Positions 42,133 through 50,203 are shown, numbered from the stretch's first letter. The stretch is 52,026 nucleotides of DNA from Minisyncoccota bacterium (GCA_028690055.1 JAQVBZ010000001.1:84452-136477); one strand, 5' to 3'. Notes: a model not told the origin generated them from the letters alone. Numbers and translations are program-made.

Positions 42133-42348
42133 ATGCGCAAAATTAAACCCACAATTTTCTGTATAAGCAAAGAGGAGATTACCGAAACAGTTAATGAAAT
42201 GATTGAGGAAAGTGTGTTAGAGGTTAATTTAAAATTAAATAAAAAGCAAATTCTTGAAGTTTTAGCGTGTGTAGAAGGTGATAGTTGGTTGGCAAAGGAT
42301 ATTCGTATGTCAATAAGAGGTTCTATCCTTGAGGTTTTGAACTGCTAA
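42133..42348 (+). CDS. Small protein of unknown function (71 residues)
   Basis: ATG 42133 gives MRKIKPTIFCISKEEITETV followed by an acidic helical region (NEMIEESVLEVNLKLNKKQI) and ILEVLACVEGDSWLAKDIR. No family is recognised. Its TAA (42346-42348) immediately precedes, in the same frame, the methyltransferase remnant; the two do not look like parts of one protein. Codon use is AT-rich as in its neighbours. Confidence 0.5.
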   Translation: MRKIKPTIFCISKEEITETVNEMIEESVLEVNLKLNKKQILEVLACVEGDSWLAKDIRMSIRGSILEVLNC

Positions 42349-42897
42349 AAACAGGCAATCGAAGCAAAAATATTAAATCGCCATATCACCTGCGTCGACG
42401 TGAATGAAGAGGCTTTGGAAAGGACGAAAAAGTCTTTGGAATTTGTCGTCGACAATAATGCCAAGCAGAGAATCTTGAAATGCGATGCTCGTGATATGGC
42501 TTTTATCAGAGATGAAGAAATAGATTTTGTGCTTACTCATCCACCCTATGTTGATATTATAAAATATAGCGATGGCAAAGATGATAAGGATTTGTCCGGC
42601 ATCCATGATATCAATGAGTTTTGTGATGAGATAGAAAAAGTCGCAAAAGAGCTATATCGGGTTTTAAAAAAGGGTAAATACTGCGCGATATTAATGGGCG
42701 ACACGAGGAGGAAAAAAATGTATCAGCCTTTGGCATATAAAGTTATGGAAAGATTTTTAAATCAAGGGTTTGAGCTGAAGGAAGACATCATCAAGAAACA
42801 GCATAATTGTAAAGCGACAGGATTTTGGGTTAATAAATCTAAAGACTATAATTTCCTTTTGATTATGCACGAGCATTTGTTTATTTTTCAGAAATAG
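42349..42897 (+). pseudogene. DNA methyltransferase remnant lacking its N-terminus
   Basis: A frame open from 42349 to 42897 reads AIEAKILNRHITCVDVNEEA, the segment that normally follows the SAM-binding DPFCGSGT motif. It then has CDARDMAFI and the catalytic motif IV FVLTHPPYVDIIKYS, and LYRVLKKGKYCAILMGDTRR. The family is the D12/N4-N6 amino-methyltransferase type with HPPY. The SAM motif and all upstream parts are missing, replaced by an unrelated small gene, so it should be inactive. GTG 42400 could start a truncated product. Its presence beside a DpnI-like enzyme suggests past modification genes here. Confidence 0.75.
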
Positions 42898-43054
42898 GCA
42901 GTTTTATTTTGGTCAGATTAATAGAAGCATAATAATAAATTAAACTTAGCCAAAAAATAACAATTACTCTTGCGGCGGTAACTCGTCAGTATTTTGAGAG
43001 GTAAGACCTCTGTAATTCAGTTTACTATAAATATCACATTTTTCGACTCCGATA

Positions 43055-43097
43055 TATCTCCCAGATCCCTCAGGCGAGTACGCCTTTCGGGATGACA
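43055..43097. repeat. Right half of an intergenic repeat element
   Basis: TCAGGCGAGTACGCCTTTCG followed by GGATGACA is nearly identical to the right end of 30152-30291 (TCAGGCGAGTACGACTTTCG). No left end is evident nearby. The gap 42898-43295 otherwise has no supported gene. Confidence 0.6.
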
Positions 43098-43295
43098 AAG
43101 AGAGGGTTGGCTTTTGCGGTTATTAATTTGTGGTAACAATTGTTTCTTCCCACACAAACATCTTAAGAGCAGTCCTTTCAAGTTTAGAACCAAATGATAG
43201 TTTTGCCGCGTGGGATGGCTGATTACAAAATATTTTTGCTGAGTACAGAAAGTACTGCCTCCAGTTAAAATCTCATATTCTTTACCAACTATTTT

Positions 43296-43334
43296 TTGAC
43301 AAAATATTAACAATGCCATACAATTTTGGCATTG
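43296..43334 (+). promoter_or_regulatory. Strong promoter with a palindromic operator around the -10 box
   Basis: A perfect TTGACA (43296-43301), a 17-base spacer, and TACAAT (43319-43324). CAATGCCA (43311-43318) and TGGCATTG (43327-43334) are perfect inverted copies flanking the -10 box, an operator-like layout. Confidence 0.75.
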
Positions 43335-43388
43335 ATTGTTAAAAAACGAACATAAAAAAGAAAGAGAACTAAAAGGAGATGAGAGATA

Positions 43389-44072
43389 ATGGGACAACTT
43401 GTTCCTAAGACATGTGAGAAGCGGAAGAAACGTGTGTATAAAACTGAGATGTTTTGCGCATGGTTTGACAGAGAAAGGGACTGTTTCCAGTTTGTAGGTC
43501 AGCATGATGGGCTGAAATGGATAATCCCCGATAGGGTAACCGGACGCAACATTAAAGAATCTGGAACGTTTCTATATGAAACTCCCGATAGGAAACCGTT
43601 ATTTTTCAAAACGACTACGACAAAATTTATCCAGCAGAACGGAGGTTCCGTGGAAAAAAGAACTTCTACGAAATTTTTTAAAGCAAGGATAATAGGAATG
43701 ACAAAGGAAAACCGGTATGATAATAAGTTTGTGCGGACCATAGAAGCGAATCGAGACATTCCGCTTGCGATATTGCGGGAAGGCTCGGACATGTCTATCG
43801 CGTACATCAAAGAACCGGAGAATCGTTTCACTTTAATTTACGTCAGGAGTAAAGAGGAGAAAAAAGCAATTATTGAGGCCCTTGAGAATCAGGGTATATC
43901 TTGCATAAAAAAGAAATCTCGCGGGCTGATAAAAGTTTTAACAAAAGACAGCGAGGAAGAAAGAGAGGTAAAGGCAACGGCCCTTGATGTTTTTCTGGCT
44001 TCATCGTTTTTGTCTGAAAAAAATAAAATTGGAGGAAACGCGATAGAAGTCGAAATCGGAAAAGAAGACTGA
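43389..44072 (+). CDS. Unknown basic protein behind an operator-controlled promoter
   Basis: 227 residues: MGQLVPKTCEKRKKRVYKTE, a beta-rich middle (GTFLYETPDRKPLFFKTTTT) and a C-terminal alpha/beta region FTLIYVRSKEEKKAIIEALE then NQGISCIKKKSRGLIKVL. The middle shows no known catalytic pattern. AAAGGAG about ten bases upstream supports ATG 43389, one of the few clear ribosome sites here. No family is recognised. Strong but probably repressible transcription is suggested by the palindrome around the -10 box. Confidence 0.6.
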   Translation: MGQLVPKTCEKRKKRVYKTEMFCAWFDRERDCFQFVGQHDGLKWIIPDRVTGRNIKESGTFLYETPDRKPLFFKTTTTKFIQQNGGSVEKRTSTKFFKARIIGMTKENRYDNKFVRTIEANRDIPLAILREGSDMSIAYIKEPENRFTLIYVRSKEEKKAIIEALENQGISCIKKKSRGLIKVLTKDSEEEREVKATALDVFLASSFLSEKNKIGGNAIEVEIGKED

Positions 44073-44178
44073 AAAACATACGCTCTTCTTTTTTTATTGT
44101 CCGGGTGATGGAAATGTTTATTATTTTGACATTCTCTACGGGTCGTATTGATAGGAAAGATTATGTTTTTATACTTAT

Positions 44179-44207
44179 TTGACTCTGATTACGATCGGCG
44201 TTATAAA
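44179..44207 (+). promoter_or_regulatory. Promoter without an obvious gene
   Basis: TTGACT (44179-44184), a 17-base spacer, and TATAAA (44202-44207). Transcription from about 44214 would meet the terminator at 44352-44381 before the next gene. The gap 44073-44414 otherwise contains only a 29-codon frame. Confidence 0.45.
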
Positions 44208-44233
44208 GTATATATAGATAAAATATGATTTGT

Positions 44234-44323
44234 ATGAAAAATAGCCTTATCCAGAACAATCTCAGAGATAGAAGAAACCGACTTTTGTATGGGGCGTTTT
44301 TCTTTTTACCTGAAAAGATTTGA
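44234..44323 (+). CDS. Possible 29-residue peptide
   Basis: ATG 44234 gives MKNSLIQNNLRDRRNRLLYG then AFFFLPEKI. A basic half and a hydrophobic half give it an amphipathic look. It follows a plausible promoter and precedes a terminator, but its length makes chance likely. Confidence 0.2.
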   Translation: MKNSLIQNNLRDRRNRLLYGAFFFLPEKI

Positions 44324-44351
44324 TTTTTTTTGAATATTGGGATAAAAAAAT

Positions 44352-44381
44352 GAACGGCTCATATAGAGTCGTTCTTTTTTT
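44352..44381 (+). terminator. Terminator upstream of the GNAT gene
   Basis: Stem GAACGGCTC / GAGTCGTTC (44352-44360 with 44366-44374, one G-T) followed by seven Ts. It would end the transcript from 44179 or act as a leader terminator of the GNAT gene at 44415. Confidence 0.7.
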
Positions 44382-44414
44382 GTGGAAAGAAAATAATACA
44401 ATAAGAATTGAAAA

Positions 44415-44912
44415 ATGAAAACAGAATTAAAATTTTTTATAGCCAATGCTTCGTTCGGTCACTATGCTGAAGAAATAGAGAAAATGATCCGTGTCGAAGC
44501 GGAGGAGGGCAAGATGTTTGCTTGGAGTGAGGCGGACCTTAAGGAAGCCATTGATGACGGTAATGCGGTTCTGTTTCTGATTGGTGAAGAGATTGTCGGT
44601 TTTGTCTCTTTGGTTATTTATCAAAATTTTGCGGAAGTCTGCTCATTGATAGTGGCTACTGAGCACAGGGGAAAGGGAATAGGAATGTCTCTGGTGGAGA
44701 AAGCGATAAACCTGGCAAGGGAAAAATATCCGGACAGGGATATAATATTATTCTCGAATAAGATTTCTTTCCACTTGGGAGAAAAAAACGGTTTTGTCGC
44801 TGTCGATAAAAACATTCTTACTGACGATAAGATCTGGGAAACGTGTCCGTTGTGTTCGGAGTATAAAGAATTTCCCGATTGTCATTGTCGTCCTATGATG
44901 TTGATGCGATAA
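44415..44912 (+). CDS. GNAT family N-acetyltransferase with Cys-rich tail
   Basis: 165 residues. The acetyl-CoA loop is seen in VATEHRGKGIGMSLVEKAI (about 85-103), after the central strands AVLFLIGEEIVGFVSLVIY and AEVCSLIV. The C-terminus carries HLGEKNGFVAVDKN, the usual last strand, followed by a Cys/His-rich tail (CPLCSEY, CHC) that could bind zinc. It may modify an amino acid, peptide or antibiotic; the acceptor is not evident. It probably starts a short run of unrelated single genes. Confidence 0.8.
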   Translation: MKTELKFFIANASFGHYAEEIEKMIRVEAEEGKMFAWSEADLKEAIDDGNAVLFLIGEEIVGFVSLVIYQNFAEVCSLIVATEHRGKGIGMSLVEKAINLAREKYPDRDIILFSNKISFHLGEKNGFVAVDKNILTDDKIWETCPLCSEYKEFPDCHCRPMMLMR

Positions 44913-44940
44913 TGGACATAGTAAGAATCATTAAAAATAG

Positions 44941-44968
44941 AAAGAAGTCATCCTAACTGATTTCTTTA
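44941..44968 (+). terminator. Terminator of the GNAT gene
   Basis: Stem AAAGAAGTCA / TGATTTCTTT (one wobble) around TCCTAAC, followed by an A/T-rich tract, about 30 bases after the stop codon. Confidence 0.5.
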
Positions 44969-44996
44969 CTGAAATATTAAGCTGATAAAAACAATT

Positions 44997-46091
44997 ATGA
45001 TGAAAGCTGAAGAGATTTTGAAAAAGTTGGTTTCGTTCGATACCGTGGGAGATAAGGAAAACGGTAAAATAATGGATTGGATCGGTGAGTTCTGCGTGGA
45101 GGCGGGTTTCGAGACGGAGAAGATCGGGAACAAGAAAGACGGCAGAGTGTGTCTGATAGCCCGCGCCGGGAAGTCGGGCAAGAACGGGCTAATATTCATA
45201 GGGCACACTGACACGGTGGCGGTCGGGGGCAAATGGAATACGAACCCTTTCGAGCTTACGCAAAAGGAAAATGATTTTTTCGGATTAGGCGCTGCCGATA
45301 TGAAAGGAGGAATAGCAGCTATGCTTGCGGCTGTGGGCGGGCTGGATTCAAGCGAGTTGAGCAAAGGGTTGGAACTTGTATTCACTTATGATGAGGAAAA
45401 GAATTTTGATGGCATAAAAAGTGTGGTTGAAAAGCACGATTTGTCTGCAGATTGCATCTTGATCGGTGAGCCCACGAGTTTGGAGCCGGTCGTAGCTACA
45501 AAAGGGGTGATGGTTTTCAGGATAGATTTTGTCGGCAAAGATGCTCACGGCATTCATCCGGAGGTAGGCGTAAACGCGATAGAAATGGCAACGGATTTTA
45601 TCATCGAGCTGAAGGAATATTTCAAGATGGTAGAAAAAAATCGTAATCCTATTTTCGATGTTCCATCTGCGACTTTGAATATTGCGAAAATAAATGGCGG
45701 GGACGTCATCAATAAAGTTCCATCTGCTTGCTCGCTGGAATTTGAATCCCGTATCATCGACAACAAGCAGGGCGATAAATTCAAGGAAGATATCACGGCC
45801 TTAATCGAGAAGAATGGATACGAGGCGAAAGTTAAGGCGGACTTTTTGTTGCCGGTCTCTATGTGTAGAAATAAAGAGTTTATTCTCACTGTGGAAGAGG
45901 TCGCGAAAAAGAAAGCCATCGGTGTCAGCTACGCAACCGAAGCATCTTTTCTGCCGGGCTCAAAAAACTTTGTCATACTCGGTCCCGGATCGATAAAGGT
46001 CGCTCATAGGGCCGATGAATATACAAGCGGGGATTCTCTTTCCGGGGCGGTGGGGGTTTATAAAGGATTGATCAATACCTTCTGTGCTTGA
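44997..46091 (+). CDS. M20 family metallopeptidase (ArgE/DapE/acylase-1 type)
   Basis: 364 residues with the di-zinc M20 layout: FIGHTDTV (metal His70, catalytic Asp72), GAADMKGGIAA (metal Asp101), YDEEKNFDG (catalytic Glu133 and Glu134), IGEPT (157-160) and a late AHRADEYT with the last metal ligand. The lid domain (DAHGIHPEVGVNAIEM) carries the expected His. It removes acyl groups or N-terminal residues from amino-acid derivatives, and ArgE-like deacetylase activity is plausible. No other arginine or lysine biosynthesis genes are nearby, so a peptide-salvage role is equally likely. Two adjacent ATGs (44997, 45000) are possible starts. Confidence 0.9.
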   Translation: MMKAEEILKKLVSFDTVGDKENGKIMDWIGEFCVEAGFETEKIGNKKDGRVCLIARAGKSGKNGLIFIGHTDTVAVGGKWNTNPFELTQKENDFFGLGAADMKGGIAAMLAAVGGLDSSELSKGLELVFTYDEEKNFDGIKSVVEKHDLSADCILIGEPTSLEPVVATKGVMVFRIDFVGKDAHGIHPEVGVNAIEMATDFIIELKEYFKMVEKNRNPIFDVPSATLNIAKINGGDVINKVPSACSLEFESRIIDNKQGDKFKEDITALIEKNGYEAKVKADFLLPVSMCRNKEFILTVEEVAKKKAIGVSYATEASFLPGSKNFVILGPGSIKVAHRADEYTSGDSLSGAVGVYKGLINTFCA

Positions 46092-46193
46092 TTTCCGGTT
46101 TTTCTTGATTGACTAATGGAGCAGGTATCGTATGATTAGGTTAAATGAAGCGCAAGCAATATAACACAGGGTCAATTTATTAATATTATAAAA

Positions 46194-46643
46194 ATGGAAT
46201 CAGCACGCAAGTTGATTGCAAGAAAATGCACCGATACGGATCTTGTTTTCGTGCACGATCTTTCTTTTTCTAATATGAAAGAATATGTGGACAGATGTTG
46301 GGGAGGATGGAAAGAGGAACTTTTCTGGAAGGACATAAATAAGGACAGTATTACGATAATTGAAAATGGTGAAAAACCCGTCGGTTTTTTTGATGTGGTA
46401 GCAGAAGGCGATGCGATGCGACTCCGCAATATCCAGGTAGCGCAGGGTCTGCAAGGACAGGGAATCGGGAAATATATGATGAATAAAGTTTTCGAAGTGG
46501 CGCAAGGGTTGAAGGTGGTAAAGATAATTTTGCGGGTATTTGTCGATAATCCGGCTGTTAGTTTTTATAAGCGTCTCGGGTTTTGTACAATTGAAAAAGA
46601 TGGCGACTCTTTGATTATGGGGAAAGTTTTGATTTATAAATAA
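46194..46643 (+). CDS. GNAT family N-acetyltransferase
   Basis: 149 residues. Acetyl-CoA motif VAQGLQGQGIGKYMM (about 82-96), preceded by the strand EKPVGFFDVVAEGDAMRLRN and followed by VFVDNPAVSFYKRLGF, the standard motif B of GNAT enzymes. The N-terminus LIARKCTDTDLVFVHDLSF is also typical. The acceptor is unknown. It lies 8 bases upstream of the MazG-like gene and may form a two-gene unit with it. Confidence 0.85.
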   Translation: MESARKLIARKCTDTDLVFVHDLSFSNMKEYVDRCWGGWKEELFWKDINKDSITIIENGEKPVGFFDVVAEGDAMRLRNIQVAQGLQGQGIGKYMMNKVFEVAQGLKVVKIILRVFVDNPAVSFYKRLGFCTIEKDGDSLIMGKVLIYK

Positions 46644-46651
46644 TCGATAAA

Positions 46652-46954
46652 ATGATAGATTTAAAAAAGATTCAAAAAGATGTGTTTCAGAACAAGACAG
46701 AGAAAGGTTTCAATACGACAGATGTTAATAGAGAATTCTGTTTTGCTTATGGCGAGTTGAGTGAGGCTTACGATGCTTATCGAAAAAAGAAGGATGATCT
46801 GGGGGAAGAGCTTGCTGATGTGGCGATATGCCTATTGGGGCTTTCTGAAATGTTGGGCTTGGATTTGGAGGAAGAAATTGCTAAGAAAGTTGCGAAGAAT
46901 GAAAAGCGTAAATATGAGAATGTTGACGGGGTTAATATTAGGATTGAGGAATAA
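46652..46954 (+). CDS. MazG-like nucleotide pyrophosphohydrolase
   Basis: 100 residues forming the all-alpha NTP pyrophosphatase fold: REFCFAYGELSEAYDAYRKK gives the first acidic pair, DDLGEELADVAICLLGL the EExxD half, and EEIAKKVAKNEKRKYENVDG the final helix. Enzymes of this fold hydrolyse nucleoside triphosphates to monophosphates, for housecleaning or (p)ppGpp control. A single MazG unit of this length is normal for the small subfamily. It follows the GNAT gene closely. Confidence 0.8.
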   Translation: MIDLKKIQKDVFQNKTEKGFNTTDVNREFCFAYGELSEAYDAYRKKKDDLGEELADVAICLLGLSEMLGLDLEEEIAKKVAKNEKRKYENVDGVNIRIEE

Positions 46955-47032
46955 CTCCGGATTAAATAAATTACGATAGGTTGATTATCTCCCTCTGTCC
47001 TCTCTCTACAACTATCCCAGTAATTTCAGATT

Positions 47033-47200
47033 TGTCATTCCGGGCTTGACCCGGAATCCGCAGTATATTTCCTTGTGCTTTGTACATTGCGTCGCACAAT
47101 CACATACTTTTTAAAATGCCGTGGAATCATTTTATCTGTTTCGGGATATACAGTTGAGATATTTCATAAAGAAGATTCCGGCTCGGAGGCCGGAATGACA
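47033..47200. repeat. Intergenic inverted-repeat element
   Basis: TGTCATTCCGGGCTTGACCC followed by GGAATCC at the left and GATTCCGGCTCGGAGGCCGG followed by AATGACA at the right. The terminal hairpins covary (CCGGGC/ACCCGG against CCGGCT/GGCCGG). The interior has no gene, and it fills the gap before the pentapeptide gene. Confidence 0.75.
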
Positions 47201-47231
47201 GACGCGTATAAAATATAATAAAAATCTTAAT

Positions 47232-47813
47232 ATGGATTTCACATCAATAATTTTCGAAAAGCGGAATATCCGCAATCTTGCTTGTGTCGGGCAGGATCTT
47301 TCGCATAAGGAATTCTCCGAGTGTACATTTACGAAATGCGATCTTAGCGGATGCGACTTTTCCCATTCATCCTTCTTGGATTGCGTTTTTGAGGACTGCA
47401 ATCTTTCGAATATAAAAGTCTATAATTCCAGCTTTCAGGGCGTTCGTTTCGAAAGCTGCAAGTTGCTCGGCGTGATTATGTCGGAAGTGAATACTCTTTT
47501 GGTGGACTGGGCTTTTGATAAGTGCAATATCACGCTATGTGATTTTAGCCGCCTGGAAATGAAGCGCAGCGTATTTACCGAGTGCGAAATCAGGGAGACC
47601 GATTTTGCGAATGTTAATCTGGCAGAATCTGATTTCTCCGGTTCTGATCTTGCGGGGAGCAAATTCCAAGAGGCTAATCTGGAGAAAACTAATTTTGTCG
47701 GTGCGAGTAATTACTATATAGACCCCATCCAAAACAAATTGAAAGGCGCACGTTTTTCCTCTCCCGAGGTTTTAGCCCTTTTAGCTATTTTCGGAATTAA
47801 GGTGGAATATTAG
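47232..47813 (+). CDS. Pentapeptide-repeat protein (Qnr/McbG-like)
   Basis: 193 residues built of A(D/N)LxX units, e.g. CDLSGCDFSHSSFLDCVF, CEIRETDFANVNLAESDF and SGSDLAGSKFQEANLEKTNF, forming a right-handed quadrilateral beta-helix. The interruption near 85-95 and the ending ASNYYIDPIQNKLKGARFSS then PEVLALLAIFGIKV resemble the C-terminus of Qnr-type gyrase-protecting proteins. A role in protecting gyrase is possible but not shown; the family has many functions. The number of Cys residues is high for a cytoplasmic protein. The gene stands alone between repeats. Confidence 0.85.
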   Translation: MDFTSIIFEKRNIRNLACVGQDLSHKEFSECTFTKCDLSGCDFSHSSFLDCVFEDCNLSNIKVYNSSFQGVRFESCKLLGVIMSEVNTLLVDWAFDKCNITLCDFSRLEMKRSVFTECEIRETDFANVNLAESDFSGSDLAGSKFQEANLEKTNFVGASNYYIDPIQNKLKGARFSSPEVLALLAIFGIKVEY

Positions 47814-48000
47814 GATTATGCATATTACGGAAAAGTGTCTCGGTGCTCTATGTCTTTCGTATCTCTTTGAGGCGCAAGATTCTGTGTTTTTTTCGGATTC
47901 TTTGGACTATGCCTTTTAAAGTGCTATCATTAATTTAATGACATTTTGAGGAGGAATAATGATTCTGGCCCGTGTTGACTTGGTCGCGTTTGAATCTGCA

Positions 48001-48035
48001 TCTGATAGCTGCGCGAGATAAATCTCGCTACTCCA
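48001..48035. repeat. Hairpin repeat (GCGAGAT-AA-ATCTCGC), third copy
   Basis: TCTGATAGCTGCGCGAGATA followed by AATCTCGCTACTCCA. It has the same 7-2-7 hairpin and same TAGC...CGCTAYTCCA flanks as the other two copies, but compensating base changes in the stem. It lies 30 bases before the SdpI-like gene. Confidence 0.65.
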
Positions 48036-48064
48036 TAATACATATAATTTTTAAAATAAAATTT

Positions 48065-48700
48065 ATGTCTAGAACCAGAAATCTCGCGCTTTTTCTTATC
48101 TCGCTCTTTTTTGTTGTCGCCTTTTACGTTTATCCGCAGATGCCGGAGCAGATGGCGTCGCATTGGAATTATGACGGTGAAGTGGACGGTTACATGTCCA
48201 AATTCTGGGGACTTTTTCTGCTGCCGATTATGTCTTTGATTTTGTTCGTCTTTTTCCTTATCATTCCCAAGATTGATCCTCTCAAAGCCAACGTCGCCAA
48301 ATTCCAAAAATATTTTAATGGCTTCATTCTGGTCTTTGAGATTTTCTTCTTTTACATCTATCTCCTTATAATTTCCTGGAATTTGGGTTCGCGCTTCGAT
48401 ATGACTGCGGCGATGATGCCGGCATTGGCGATTCTTTTCTATTATATGGGTGTATTGATCGGACAAGCCGAGCGCAATTTCTTCATCGGCATCCGTACCC
48501 CCTGGACGCTTTCGAGCGATACCGTTTGGAAAAAGACCCACCGACTCGGCGGCAAACTTTTCAAAGCCGTCGCTGTCCTTACCGCGTTGGGATTTTTCTT
48601 TCCCGTCTATGCAATCTATCTGATACTTGTGCCGGTCATCGGCGTGTCTATCTATCTGACAGTTTATTCTTATGCGGAGTTTAAGAAGGAAAAGGAATAA
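48065..48700 (+). CDS. SdpI/YhfL-like membrane protein (DUF1648 domain)
   Basis: 211 residues from ATG 48065. Membrane helices lie near 7-24, 49-68, 84-105, 113-133, 165-183 and 186-204. The N-terminal stretch YPQMPEQMASHWNYDGEVDG is the DUF1648 signature and NFFIGIRTPWTLSSDTVWKK the SdpI signature. In Bacillus subtilis SdpI gives immunity to the SdpC killing factor and senses it. No toxin gene is visible here, so the role is probably general envelope protection. It is followed 23 bases later by an MFS transporter and may share its transcript. Confidence 0.88.
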   Translation: MSRTRNLALFLISLFFVVAFYVYPQMPEQMASHWNYDGEVDGYMSKFWGLFLLPIMSLILFVFFLIIPKIDPLKANVAKFQKYFNGFILVFEIFFFYIYLLIISWNLGSRFDMTAAMMPALAILFYYMGVLIGQAERNFFIGIRTPWTLSSDTVWKKTHRLGGKLFKAVAVLTALGFFFPVYAIYLILVPVIGVSIYLTVYSYAEFKKEKE

Positions 48701-48723
48701 TATATAAATTATTGAAATTTTCT

Positions 48724-49956
48724 ATGGATAAAAAAGGCGCCCTTAATCTTTATTTGGGATTACGTTTTTTTTCGGCTCTATTTTTTGGCACCATCGTTAC
48801 CGTTAATCTGGTATATCAGGCCGTTGTGGTCGGACTTAATCCTCTGCAGCTGGTCTTGGTAGGAACGTTACTTGAGTCGGTCTGTTTCTTTTTTGAGGTT
48901 CCTACGGGAATAGTGGCTGACTTGTATAGTAGGAAAATATCTGTGGTGATCGGTCTTTTTCTGACCGGGATAGGTTTTGTTTTTGAGGGAACTTTTCCGA
49001 CTTTTGAGGGAGTACTTATTGCTCAAGTGATATGGGGTATCGGGGCTACATTCGTGAGTGGCGCTCGAGAAGCTTGGATTGCTGATGAAGTGGGAGAGGC
49101 TGCGGCGGGTAAAGCTTTTATGAGAGGACAGAAATTTAATCAAGTCGGGATGTTTTTGGGGATCATCCTCAGTATGCTTTTGGCGAACATAGATATCAGG
49201 TTGCCAATCGTACTTGGCGGAATACTATATGCCTTGCAGTCGGTATATCTGCTGATTTTTATGCCGGAAGATAATTTTAAGCCTGTACCTCCGAAGAAAA
49301 GGGACACTTTTGCGGCCATGAAGAGGACTTTTCTGAATGGATTTTACAATGTTAAAAAAGATAAAAAACTCCTGTCTATCGTTACGATAGTGATGATTTT
49401 CGGTATGTTCAGTGAAGGTCTTGATAGACTCTGGACACCTTTTTTGATTAGCGACTTCTCTTTTCCCGAGATAGGAGGTTTGCAACCGGTTGTTTGGTTC
49501 GGTATTATCAGTTTGATAGCTACGCTTATGGCAGCCTTTATGATTGAAATCATAGGTAGGAGGATTAATACTGATAGTCAGAATTCCATAACACAAACCC
49601 TTTGTGCGGTGAATCTGTCTCTGGCGCTGATGGTTTTTATCTTTGGCGTTTCAGTCGGTTTTTTCTCTGCGGCTGCTGCCTATTGTTTCGTCTTTATGTT
49701 GAAGGAAAGTTTTGGACCGCTCACTGAAATGCTTATAAATAAAGGGGTGAAGAAAGATGTCCGTGCTACGATTTTTTCTTTTTCCAGCCAGATGAATTCT
49801 CTCGGGCAGGTGACTTTCGGTCCGATTCTGGGTTTGATAGCAAGTTTGATCTCTATAAAAATAGGAATCATAGCTGCCGGTGCGATTCTTCTTCTGTCTC
49901 TACCTCTATATAGTTATTTGTTTAAGGCGTATAGGATTAAGAGGATAAATATTTAA
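48724..49956 (+). CDS. Major facilitator superfamily transporter
   Basis: 410 residues from ATG 48724, with about 12 hydrophobic segments in two halves. The family loop between helices 2 and 3 is present as FFEVPTGIVADLYSRKISVV, and helix 4 begins FVSGAREAWIADEV. The middle loop (about 190-215) is basic and cytoplasmic. Similar transporters include drug exporters; no substrate can be read from the sequence. Neighbouring SdpI-like and pentapeptide genes would fit a small stress or drug-defence cluster. It ends 23 bases before the next repeat. Confidence 0.88.
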   Translation: MDKKGALNLYLGLRFFSALFFGTIVTVNLVYQAVVVGLNPLQLVLVGTLLESVCFFFEVPTGIVADLYSRKISVVIGLFLTGIGFVFEGTFPTFEGVLIAQVIWGIGATFVSGAREAWIADEVGEAAAGKAFMRGQKFNQVGMFLGIILSMLLANIDIRLPIVLGGILYALQSVYLLIFMPEDNFKPVPPKKRDTFAAMKRTFLNGFYNVKKDKKLLSIVTIVMIFGMFSEGLDRLWTPFLISDFSFPEIGGLQPVVWFGIISLIATLMAAFMIEIIGRRINTDSQNSITQTLCAVNLSLALMVFIFGVSVGFFSAAAAYCFVFMLKESFGPLTEMLINKGVKKDVRATIFSFSSQMNSLGQVTFGPILGLIASLISIKIGIIAAGAILLLSLPLYSYLFKAYRIKRINI

Positions 49957-49979
49957 AATATTCTGTTCATTCTTTTATT

Positions 49980-50123
49980 TGTCATTACGGAATTTCGTTA
50001 CTGCGAAATATCCGGAATCCCGAAACTATGCAAGACAAAATACTATACTTCAATCGTATAATTGCGCGTTACTGTCTTAGCAACGGGATCCCGGATATTT
50101 GCTTTGCAAATTCCGGGATGGCA
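49980..50123. repeat. Intergenic inverted-repeat element
   Basis: TGTCATTACGGAATTTCGTT at the left and AAATTCCGGGATGGCA at the right, with inner pairs ATATCCGGAATCCCG / CGGGATCCCGGATAT. It fills most of the gap 49957-50203. The remainder up to 50360 holds the next promoter and no gene. Confidence 0.7.
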
Positions 50124-50203
50124 GCTTGAGAGAGAATGAAAGTGTAATAAATTTAAGCTAAAGACAAGCTGCAGAAGTGCGGTGGGTTAAGGAATTTATG
50201 GCA

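Noticed and set aside
42133-42897. Small gene and methyltransferase remnant as one gene with a TAA
   Set aside because: They share a frame, but the small protein does not resemble the missing N-terminal half of a methyltransferase (no SAM motif).
43017-43505. Long - strand frame of 162 codons
   Set aside because: It runs through a dispersed repeat, a strong + strand promoter and the start of a + strand gene; codon and residue composition are not protein-like. A middle segment looked slightly protein-like but matched nothing I recognise.
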